DNA of 16,521 nt from Bacteroidales bacterium UBA5219 (GTDB taxonomy: Bacteria > Bacteroidota > Bacteroidia > Bacteroidales > ML635J-15): assembly GCA_002412425.1 (NCBI GenBank), contig DHVB01000017.1, positions 1 to 16,521 of the forward strand, in the 5' to 3' direction. The position numbers and the translations under genes were made by a program. Shown here in pieces: positions 1-7,173 of the stretch (its first letter is position 1; each line of letters opens with the position of its first letter). The notes below the pieces were generated by a model, which did no database searches, had not been told where the DNA came from, and saw nothing but the letters and a program-made list of their open reading frames with translations.

Positions 1-205
1 ATATAATAGAAAGCAAATTAGTATAATAAGTAGGTTTGTGCTTTTAGAATTTTAATATTATAATCGATATAATTTTTTGCAAAAACATTGCAAGCACATA
101 CTATTAAACAACAAAAACTATTATATTTTTATTCAAAATAATTATTTATTTTTCTTATTAACCAACAAAATTTTAAAAACACTTATACAATTATATCTAT
201 AAAAC
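1..205. other. AT-rich intergenic stretch, no gene seen
   Basis: No open reading frame with protein-like composition is visible on either strand. The stretch is almost entirely A/T with short homopolymer runs and lies beyond the terminator of the minus-strand operon. It could hold a promoter for a gene off the left edge. A lone -7-like element (TAGGTTTG, 31-38, plus strand) has no -33 partner and faces the terminator, so it is not called. Confidence 0.6.
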
Positions 206-237
206 AAAAACGCTAAAACCTGAATTTTAGCGTTTTT
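206..237 (-). terminator. Rho-independent terminator after the SprB-repeat protein gene
   Basis: A perfect 13-bp inverted repeat (206-218 with 225-237, loop 219-224) has the core CGCTAAAA/TTTTAGCG. Read on the minus strand, the stem ends in TTTTT followed by GTTTT, giving a U-rich tail. It starts about 20 nt beyond the stop codon of the 1425-aa gene, which is where an intrinsic terminator of that transcript is expected. Confidence 0.85.
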
Positions 238-257
238 ACTTACACATTATTTTAATT

Positions 258-3200
258 TTATCTAATCAGCGTAACATTACCAGTATATGTATGTTCATTA
301 CCATAATTATCCACGAACTTCACTACCCATACATACACATCTGGTGGGCATTCCATATCTCCGTATCTTCCGTTCCATTCTTTTTCGTAGCCTTCAGATT
401 TGTGTACTATTTCTCCCCAACGGTTATATACTATTAGCGAGTAAGTCTTCTCGTCAATTCCATCAACAATTACTTTAAATGTTTCGTTAAGGTCGTCGTA
501 GTTTGGTGTAAATGCAGTAGGAGCATAAACAGCCAATTCGTTTGAGACATATATATCAACACCAGCTGAATCAACGCAACCATATAGTGATTCTGACACT
601 AAAGTAACATGGAATGTTCCAGGCATAGAATAAGTGTGAGAAGGATTTGTATCATCACTAAAGTTTCCATCTCCAAAGCTCCATTTGTGCCAGAAGCCGC
701 CGTGAGTATAGTTTGTGAAATATATCAACGGACTTGCCATTGTAACATTTGTTGTATGAGCTCTAAATTCTACTTCTGGATTTGGGAATACCACTATGCC
801 TATTGTAGAGTCGCGTTTACAACCATCAGTAGATGTAATTTCTAAGCCTACATTAAATGTTCTTGCATTATAGAAAGTATGTTTTGGATATTTATCAAAA
901 GATAAGTTTTCAAAATCTCCGTCATCAAAATTCCAAACATATCTTTGTCCAACATCAGGGCTATTTTCATAGAATTGAACTTCAAGTGGTGAACATCCAT
1001 TTGTAGGCTCTGCTGCTATATTCATCAATGGTAAAGGATATGTTGATATTGAAATAGGCTTAGTTATATGGTTAAATTTACAAGCATCAAAAACTTCGAA
1101 AATAATTGTTGTATCTTGGTTTATTGCAATGCTAACAGGTAGATTCCATAAGCTATCTCCTACCCAAACTTGGTTTGGATCAATTCCGCCACCACTTATA
1201 ATAACTTCAAAATCAACTATATCGCCAGGACAAACTTTAGTAGCACTTGCACTCACTTCTAAACTTAATGGTTTATGTACATTAACTGTAATTTCCGCAG
1301 TTTGACTTTCGCAGAATATTGCATCAACAATCTGAACAGTATATGTTGTTGTTTCTGTTGGGCTTACAGTTGTACTCATTCCTTGGTCTCCATTGCTCCA
1401 AACTATTGTATAAGGTGGTGTTCCGCCTTCAATTATTCCTATTCCGATTTCAACTGATTCACCATAACAAATTGTTAAGTCATCCATTATTTGAGCATAA
1501 AATGGTTCTGGTTGAGTAAGTTCTATATTCATTTCATAATGGCAATGGCTTTGGTCTGTAACAGTAACTGTATAGCTTCCTGCTTGAACATTTATTAAAT
1601 TTTGCTCCCAACTTCCATTTGACCATTCAAAAGTATATGGTGGACGACCGCCTTGTACTGTAATATAAATATTACCATCATTTCCTCCGTTGCAAGTAAT
1701 ATCATTTCCTGAAATTGTACCAACAATTGGAGCATCTGGTTGGAAAATTTGTACAGTATCAGCTGTTTCGCAACCATGTTCATCATTTATTGTAACAGAA
1801 TAAATTCCTGGAATTAGATTTTCTATATCTTCGCTAATAGCACCTGTACTCCATGAGAAATAATATGGTGGTGTTCCGCCAAATACATTTAGATCGGCAA
1901 CTCCATTTCCTTCGCCAAAGCATCTTACGTGAGTTGGCGTAATATCTCCATGTAGTGGTAAAGCAGGTTGTTGTATTTGAACCATAGTATATTCTGTACA
2001 ATTATTTGCATCTACTACAGTAACAATATAAATTCCATAGAACAAATCTAATAAATCTTCATTATTTGAATTATTACTCCAAGTATAGCTATATGGTGGT
2101 GTTCCACCAGTAACAACCAAGTCAACGCTTCCTGTATTTTCACCGTAACATAACACATCTTGAGTATATGTAGTTAATTCTAATGGGTCTGGTTGTGTAA
2201 TATCAAAAGTTTCGGTAATTGTACAGCCATTTGCATCAGTTATTGTAGTAATATATTGTCCTGCAGGGATATTGATTAAATCTTGTGTCATTTGGCCATT
2301 TGACCATTGATAGTAGTATGGTGGAGTTCCGCCTTCTGGTGTTACATCAATATATCCGTCATAGTAACCATAACAAGAAACGTTTCCGCTAATATAATCC
2401 ATAGTTAGAGGAGCATCTGGTTCGTCAACAAACACAGAGTCGTAGTGTTCGCACCCTACTGCATCGGTTATTGTTAAATAATGCCATCCTGCAAAAACTC
2501 CAGATGGATTTTGTTCTGTTCTTCCGCTAGGTTGCCAATTCCATGTGTATGGTGGCACTCCTCCTGAAACGTGAGAATACAAAACTCCTGTCGCTTCACC
2601 ATGGCACAACACATCATCGGCATATAGGCTTGATAAGATAGGTGGATTTTCATCAGCAACATTTATTTCGCCTTCAACTTGACAGCCATAAACATCTGTT
2701 AATGTTACATAATAATATCCTGATGGCACATTTATCTCATCTATAGGATCTAAGTGTGTATTTACATTTCCCCATGAATACTCAAAAGTATAAGGTCCTG
2801 TACTATGTAGAGCTTCTACTGTAATTACTCCTGTAGAATCACCATAACAAATAACATCTTGTGCCGTAATTTCAATATCAAGTTCAGGCAAAGGGAAAAG
2901 CCATGTGCCAGGGAAAACAGTATCTTGTACAAAACCTTCGAGTAGCCAAGTTTGGTCAAACCAAGTTAAAGGAATACTAACCAATTGGAAGGATTCAGAT
3001 ATCAAAGGCTCACAATTTGTTGGAAAACAGAAAGTTAAGTCTTTGGTTTGCGAAACACTACCTCCTTTAGTTTCTGTACTTTCATCAAAAACGCTACTAA
3101 TAGAAGCTGCTGGTGCTGTTATTGCAGGAGCACAAGCATTAATATATTGATAAGTTCCTAAGTCTGCATTATTTGCTTGAATTTGAGGCAAGCAGAACTC

Positions 3201-4535
3201 TGGCATTTTTGCTACAGGTAAAAAGCTAGTTGGTATTGATATTTGAAAGAAAATTGCCTCTAAGATAAAGTCAAAAGCAATAGAGTCCCATGTATGGTTA
3301 GAAAAAGTACTAATTATGTTGTAAGTAATATCATAAACTTGCATAGAATCCCATTCATAACAAGGATAAGTAATGTGTAAATCATTATTTACTATCATAG
3401 TGATAGTATCGTTTACACCTTCAGCTACAACAGCGTTTCCATTAGAGGGATCTGTTTCGCTATATGGTAAGTCGATTGGGAATCTAAGAGTTGCTAATAT
3501 AGTTGGACAAAAAGCAAAGTCTTGTGTCATATGACTTGACATGTGTAAATCTAAGTGTAAAATAAAATATTCAATAGTAGCTGTAACTCCAGCAATTATT
3601 TCATATTCTATAGTTTGTCCGTTTATAATTCCAATAGCTTGTTGAATTGCTAGTCCATTAGGTGGTGGTATAAAGCCAGCAATAAATGAAAGAAATTCTA
3701 AAATGTCTAAATTGAACCATAACCATTCATCGCTTCCATGAGCATGCAAGCACTGAGTATTAGGATTATACGAATCTTCTGTTACTACATAAGGAATATC
3801 AATTTCGCCGGTTAATCCTATGCCGAACCAATCTGGAATAACAATAGGCAAAATATCATCGTTACAAATATTAGGCAATCCTGTAACAGGGTCTAAGCAT
3901 GGGTATGCTACTTCTCCTGTTTGACTATTCAGATAAAAAATTGCTATAGAGTCATGTGGTAAGGGGTCGGTAGAATATGGTACTACAGGAATGTTTATTG
4001 TTGGAATAATAGGAATTGTTTCGCAACTAAACAAACAAACGATAATATCGAGATGCAAACCAAATCCATATTCAAGGTCTAGTGCTATTACTCCTGCTGT
4101 TGGGAAGTGAGTATCTAAAGCCCAGCCGTCTAACACGTCATAAGAAGAATTTATAGTAATAGTTTCGCCATGGTCAAAAGTATAATCATCTGGAAAATCC
4201 CAGGTAATTCTTACAGGGTAGTCAACATCGACCGATCCTAAAGTAAATCCATGAATACTAAAAGTAGAACGTAAAAATATATAAAAGCCCATATCAACCA
4301 TCACACCGAATTGCTGTCCTAGCACTTCTGTAATTTCTCCGACAGTAAAACCATCTTGTACTGCAATATTAAACAAGTCATAATCAAAATCTAAACTAAA
4401 AGCTTCTCCAACGCCCCACATATCTTGATGATGGGTGCTATATGGTATTTCGTGGACAAGGATATTTTGGGCTTTTGTTAATCCACACCCGCAAAATACA
4501 AATATTGCTAATATGATTAAAAATTTTCTTACCAT
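258..4535 (-). CDS. Large secreted protein with SprB-like repeats, PKD domains and T9SS type B C-terminal domain
   Basis: This 1425-residue protein is predicted to be exported by Sec and then moved to the cell surface or medium by T9SS. The N-terminal signal peptide covers residues 1-23 and probably ends at TKAQ. Residues about 25-545 match no family I recognise and contain scattered Cys. Residues about 552-1010 hold six SprB-type repeats of about 76 residues, each with a Cys-x-Gly start, a GG(T/V/R)PPY turn (a GPY turn in the first), a W-S-N-G segment in most copies and a D-x-x-G-C end. A seventh, divergent copy covers about 1012-1086, and an Ig-like segment follows at about 1090-1165. Two PKD domains follow (about 1168-1250 with W-N-F-D-D-G-D, and 1255-1331 with W-S-F-G-D-G). 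Residues 1337-1425 form the gliding-motility-associated C-terminal domain (AFTPN start, YNRWGE middle, final L-I-R). In this family SprB is a surface adhesin of gliding bacteria; an adhesive or structural surface role is inference. The gene starts 2 nt after the stop of the 178-aa gene, so the two are probably cotranscribed. Confidence 0.9.
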   Translation of the reverse strand: MVRKFLIILAIFVFCGCGLTKAQNILVHEIPYSTHHQDMWGVGEAFSLDFDYDLFNIAVQDGFTVGEITEVLGQQFGVMVDMGFYIFLRSTFSIHGFTLGSVDVDYPVRITWDFPDDYTFDHGETITINSSYDVLDGWALDTHFPTAGVIALDLEYGFGLHLDIIVCLFSCETIPIIPTINIPVVPYSTDPLPHDSIAIFYLNSQTGEVAYPCLDPVTGLPNICNDDILPIVIPDWFGIGLTGEIDIPYVVTEDSYNPNTQCLHAHGSDEWLWFNLDILEFLSFIAGFIPPPNGLAIQQAIGIINGQTIEYEIIAGVTATIEYFILHLDLHMSSHMTQDFAFCPTILATLRFPIDLPYSETDPSNGNAVVAEGVNDTITMIVNNDLHITYPCYEWDSMQVYDITYNIISTFSNHTWDSIAFDFILEAIFFQISIPTSFLPVAKMPEFCLPQIQANNADLGTYQYINACAPAITAPAASISSVFDESTETKGGSVSQTKDLTFCFPTNCEPLISESFQLVSIPLTWFDQTWLLEGFVQDTVFPGTWLFPLPELDIEITAQDVICYGDSTGVITVEALHSTGPYTFEYSWGNVNTHLDPIDEINVPSGYYYVTLTDVYGCQVEGEINVADENPPILSSLYADDVLCHGEATGVLYSHVSGGVPPYTWNWQPSGRTEQNPSGVFAGWHYLTITDAVGCEHYDSVFVDEPDAPLTMDYISGNVSCYGYYDGYIDVTPEGGTPPYYYQWSNGQMTQDLINIPAGQYITTITDANGCTITETFDITQPDPLELTTYTQDVLCYGENTGSVDLVVTGGTPPYSYTWSNNSNNEDLLDLFYGIYIVTVVDANNCTEYTMVQIQQPALPLHGDITPTHVRCFGEGNGVADLNVFGGTPPYYFSWSTGAISEDIENLIPGIYSVTINDEHGCETADTVQIFQPDAPIVGTISGNDITCNGGNDGNIYITVQGGRPPYTFEWSNGSWEQNLINVQAGSYTVTVTDQSHCHYEMNIELTQPEPFYAQIMDDLTICYGESVEIGIGIIEGGTPPYTIVWSNGDQGMSTTVSPTETTTYTVQIVDAIFCESQTAEITVNVHKPLSLEVSASATKVCPGDIVDFEVIISGGGIDPNQVWVGDSLWNLPVSIAINQDTTIIFEVFDACKFNHITKPISISTYPLPLMNIAAEPTNGCSPLEVQFYENSPDVGQRYVWNFDDGDFENLSFDKYPKHTFYNARTFNVGLEITSTDGCKRDSTIGIVVFPNPEVEFRAHTTNVTMASPLIYFTNYTHGGFWHKWSFGDGNFSDDTNPSHTYSMPGTFHVTLVSESLYGCVDSAGVDIYVSNELAVYAPTAFTPNYDDLNETFKVIVDGIDEKTYSLIVYNRWGEIVHKSEGYEKEWNGRYGDMECPPDVYVWVVKFVDNYGNEHTYTGNVTLIR
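1414..2564 (-). repeat. Tandem coding repeats (SprB-like modules), period about 225-231 bp
   Basis: The DNA encoding the GG-x-PPY turn recurs on the plus strand as GGTGGNNNNCCNCC at 1414, 1639, 1867, 2095, 2320 and 2551. The spacings are 225, 228, 228, 225 and 231 bp, all multiples of three. The copies differ clearly between these anchors, so this is an old in-frame protein-domain repeat and not a recent DNA duplication. Such arrays can still recombine and change copy number between strains. Confidence 0.85.
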
Positions 4536-4537
4536 AG

Positions 4538-5074
4538 TTATTGCTTAGTATATTGAGCTGTTAATAAACTTTGAGTTAAAATATCTTGAAGTAATTTTTT
4601 TGCAGATTTAGGATAATTTGCATTTATCCAAATTGTATTATTATAATCTCCAGCAAAAAGCATAAGTCTTTCATAAATTATACCACTTGCCTCAAATTCA
4701 ACAAGATATAAAATTCCGCCTTTACCGTCTTGCATTGTAACCTCGTTTGTAGATATAAGTCTTACGCCTTGACTTTCGAAATGTTTATCTGTCATTGCTT
4801 GGCTTATCATAATATAAGATGTTCCTGTGATTTCTTGTACTTGCACTGTAGCTGACGAGCCTGGGTGTACAAGTCCTGGAATATTTTCACTTATCAAAAA
4901 ATACTCTGGTGCTTGCATCTTGATATTAGTATTGGGGATTAAAACTAAATTGTCCTCATCATAAACAAAGTCTGAATTAACTTTACCTAAATTTTTAACT
5001 AATGTATCTGAAACCACTTGTGAAACAGCTATATTTGCGACAAACATAAGTAAAAAAATAAAAAGAGTTTTCAT
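4538..5074 (-). CDS. Small secreted protein of unknown function
   Basis: This 178-residue protein has a clear signal peptide (residues 1-18, hydrophobic core LFIFLLMFVANIA, probable cleavage after AVSQ or just before Q). The mature part is about 160 residues of alternating strands with a late amphipathic helix (KSAKKLLQDILTQSL). The pattern of an early 'ox-patch' segment (NIKMQAPEYF), a middle DGKGG turn and a final N-x-x-YP stretch is loosely like DcrB/PsbP-type folds, but I do not assign a family. It lies directly upstream of the T9SS repeat-protein gene with only 2 nt between them, so it may assist that protein or simply share its transcript. The start is supported by an unusually good ribosome binding site (5081-5087). 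Confidence 0.8.
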   Translation of the reverse strand: MKTLFIFLLMFVANIAVSQVVSDTLVKNLGKVNSDFVYDEDNLVLIPNTNIKMQAPEYFLISENIPGLVHPGSSATVQVQEITGTSYIMISQAMTDKHFESQGVRLISTNEVTMQDGKGGILYLVEFEASGIIYERLMLFAGDYNNTIWINANYPKSAKKLLQDILTQSLLTAQYTKQ

Positions 5075-5080
5075 TTTTAT

Positions 5081-5087
5081 CTCTCCT
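5081..5087 (-). promoter_or_regulatory. Shine-Dalgarno site for the 178-aa secreted protein
   Basis: Read on the minus strand the sequence is AGGAGAG, ending 6 nt before the ATG at 5074-5072. This is close to the canonical site and stands out, because the EF-G paralogue and the 699-aa protein gene show no such purine run before their starts. It supports the chosen start codon. Confidence 0.6.
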
Positions 5088-5188
5088 ATTTCATTTTAAA
5101 AAATTTTATACTATTAATAAACTTTATTAATTGTGTAAAGTTATAAAAATATTTTAATATCTTCATTATTATTGACTATTGACGAAAA

Positions 5189-5208
5189 AAAACAAAAATA
5201 GTTGTTTT
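5189..5208 (-). terminator. Weak possible terminator after the GH16-like gene
   Basis: A 7-bp AT-rich inverted repeat (AAAACAA at 5189-5195, TTGTTTT at 5202-5208, loop 5196-5201) is followed on the minus strand by a further run of four T. The stem has a single G-C pair and sits about 60 nt beyond the stop codon at 5268, so it may end that transcript only partly. Read-through into the secreted-protein pair is possible. Confidence 0.25.
5193..5200 (-). promoter_or_regulatory. Possible -7 promoter element for the secreted-protein pair
   Basis: Read on the minus strand the sequence is TATTTTTG, matching the Bacteroidota -7 consensus TAnnTTTG and identical to the -7 element proposed for the EF-G paralogue. 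No TTTG is visible at the -33 distance, so it is only a half site. It overlaps the weak hairpin listed at 5189-5208. If used, the 5' leader of the 178-aa gene would be about 110 nt. Confidence 0.25.
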
Positions 5209-5267
5209 AATATATATTTTTTTTTACTTTTTTATAGAAATCGTTAAAAATTTCTATTTATTAGCAT

Positions 5268-7172
5268 TTACTCAATTGTAATTTCATAAATTTCTCCGAC
5301 ATAATCTTTTGCTGGGAATGGAATATTTTCTTGTCCGTAAGGTGAACCGGGCCACCAATTCGTATTATGAAATTCTTGAGTAATTATTAGTGTCATTTGA
5401 TTATTTGGCACCATAGTAACAGTTTGGTCAACATATCCAACTTCGTAAAGTTTATCTTTTTCTGGTCCTATTCTCCAAATAATTTTATCTGGTTGCCAAT
5501 CAATTTGATAATAATAATAATCTCCTCCAAAAAGTTCTTTATTTGAGGCTAGATATTTTAACGTTATTGCTCTATATGTATTATCCCATCTATGTAAATA
5601 AAATGTTTTGTTATTATATTTTATTTTATGGCAACCTGTTGAAAAGTTTTTTGGTTCCCAGCAAGCCATATCCCAGTTTGTACAACAAACAGCTATTTTC
5701 CCTTCGTCTTTTTTAATATTTTCGGGCAGTTCTATATTCCATGAATCTATTTTATCTGGCATAGCTTGGTCAGATTTTGTCAATTTTGTTTTTGTTCTGG
5801 GACAATATGGTGTTGTTTTTAATATTTCAAAATCAATTTCTGAATAATCAACTTTTTCAACTCTTTCGTCATTTCTTCCACCCCAATAAGTTTTCATATA
5901 TCCATTTTTATTGCAAGAACGTCTTAAATTCCAGCCGGTTTCATTGCCTCGTCCTTTTTGATTTATTAACCATATTGCATTTGTAATACCGTTCCAAACA
6001 TTGTCATCATTTAACAAACTTGTAAGTTTAGCTTTTACTGTATATTTTCCATACACAAACCCATGTCGAGCAATTACTCCTACATTTTGTTTTTGCCAGT
6101 TACCATATGTTGATGCAGGATTACAGATTATAATTTTATTGTTAACAGAATCGCTTTTAATTGTTTGACAAGGATATTTTGCTAATTGAGGGAGAACAGT
6201 AATTCTATCTTCAATTTTATAAAAAGCAGAAAGCCAGTTGTATTCTTCATTTGTAAAACCTTCATTCAGAACATCTTTAATTACTGGTACATTATGCAGT
6301 CTAGAAGATTCGTCTATATAATGTAAAAACTGTTCAAAATGTGCTTTTTCTTCCATTGAACTATTGTTGCAATTACAAGATTGGTATTTATCTAAATCTT
6401 CTATAGTTTCATCAAACATGTAATGATTTACATAAATTCCACCACCTAAATTGGGTTTAGCAGTAATTTTTAAAGCTTTCTCTTCTAATTTTACGAAACA
6501 ATTTTTTATGTCTTTGCCTTCGCCATAAAGGAAATAATAATAGGGCGACACGAAGTTTGCACTATCTTTTAACAAATTTATATGCTTTATGTATTCAGGA
6601 ATTTGCTCAAAATTTTCCTCATCAACAATCACTAACATAAAACTATATTCGCCCACTCGTGGATTACGTTTCCATCTGTCGTTTTCGCCATAGAAAAAAT
6701 ATTTTTCTTCATTTCTAGGATTACCCACAATCCGGAAAGAGTCTGTAAGAACAATAAACTCTGAAGGGCTAATTTTTCCTAAACTTTTAAATCCAATATT
6801 TGTATCTTCCCAAGAGCCATAAAAATTTTCCTCTACATATTGAGCTTGCTGAGCTTTATTTTTAGAATCACATTCTTGAATTTTATACGATTCGTTTTGA
6901 TAATAAATTTTATAAAAGTATTCTTTTTCTTTGTTTGAATTATTTGTAAGTTTAAAATTAAAATTAAAATATCCACTTTCGGTTTGATTTATTGAGGGAA
7001 TTGTAAAACCACTTAACGCATTTTCATAATCAAGGTCTAATTCGTTAGAATCATAATTTGCTAAAAAATCAATATCTGAAACACTATAATCGCAAGTTTT
7101 TTTCTTATCAGAGCCACAAGAAACAAATAATAGCGTAATTAAAAATAATATATAAATTTTATAAATTTTCAT
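5268..7172 (-). CDS. Lipoprotein with GH16-like (concanavalin/glucanase fold) domain
   Basis: This 634-residue protein begins with a short signal sequence and a lipobox-like LLFVSC, with Cys19 as the probable lipid attachment site, so it should sit on the outer or inner membrane. Residues about 25-330 form an N-terminal region I cannot assign; it includes a beta-rich segment (about 65-100) and a C-N-C-N-N turn (266-270). Residues about 345-634 look like glycoside hydrolase family 16: a G-K-Y-T-V-K-A strand near 375, N-A-I-W-L near 398-402, the catalytic-type motif E445-I-D-F-E449, and Y-Q-I-D-W-x-P-D near 555-562. In GH16 enzymes the two Glu of ExDxE act as nucleophile and acid/base, cutting beta-glucans, agars or related polymers, and both are present here. 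The substrate cannot be told. The cysteine-rich insert (457-514, including a C-C pair) is unusual for the family. It starts 1 nt after the stop of the 699-aa gene. Confidence 0.75.
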   Translation of the reverse strand: MKIYKIYILFLITLLFVSCGSDKKKTCDYSVSDIDFLANYDSNELDLDYENALSGFTIPSINQTESGYFNFNFKLTNNSNKEKEYFYKIYYQNESYKIQECDSKNKAQQAQYVEENFYGSWEDTNIGFKSLGKISPSEFIVLTDSFRIVGNPRNEEKYFFYGENDRWKRNPRVGEYSFMLVIVDEENFEQIPEYIKHINLLKDSANFVSPYYYFLYGEGKDIKNCFVKLEEKALKITAKPNLGGGIYVNHYMFDETIEDLDKYQSCNCNNSSMEEKAHFEQFLHYIDESSRLHNVPVIKDVLNEGFTNEEYNWLSAFYKIEDRITVLPQLAKYPCQTIKSDSVNNKIIICNPASTYGNWQKQNVGVIARHGFVYGKYTVKAKLTSLLNDDNVWNGITNAIWLINQKGRGNETGWNLRRSCNKNGYMKTYWGGRNDERVEKVDYSEIDFEILKTTPYCPRTKTKLTKSDQAMPDKIDSWNIELPENIKKDEGKIAVCCTNWDMACWEPKNFSTGCHKIKYNNKTFYLHRWDNTYRAITLKYLASNKELFGGDYYYYQIDWQPDKIIWRIGPEKDKLYEVGYVDQTVTMVPNNQMTLIITQEFHNTNWWPGSPYGQENIPFPAKDYVGEIYEITIE

Positions 7173-7173
7173 T

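Noticed and set aside
31..38. TAGGTTTG, a match to the -7 promoter element, plus strand
   Set aside because: There is no -33 partner, and transcription from it would run into the terminator and antisense to the repeat-protein gene with no gene to serve.
1275..1519. Overlapping plus-strand open frames opposite the SprB-repeat protein
   Set aside because: They are antisense shadows of a strongly supported coding region; the products are rich in Cys, Tyr and Ser without domain signal, and no promoter or ribosome site precedes them.
1414..2564. Regularly spaced short repeats that could look like a CRISPR-type array
   Set aside because: The spacing (225-231 bp) is far too long, every spacing is a multiple of three, and the repeats encode the GG-x-PPY turn of protein modules.
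2905..3150. Plus-strand open frame of 81 codons
   Set aside because: It is antisense to the N-terminal half of the T9SS repeat protein, with no domain, start signal or independent support.
5234..5257. Hairpin of 8 bp just beyond the GH16-like gene stop
   Set aside because: On the minus strand it is followed by A-rich, not T-rich, sequence, so it does not fit an intrinsic terminator of that gene.
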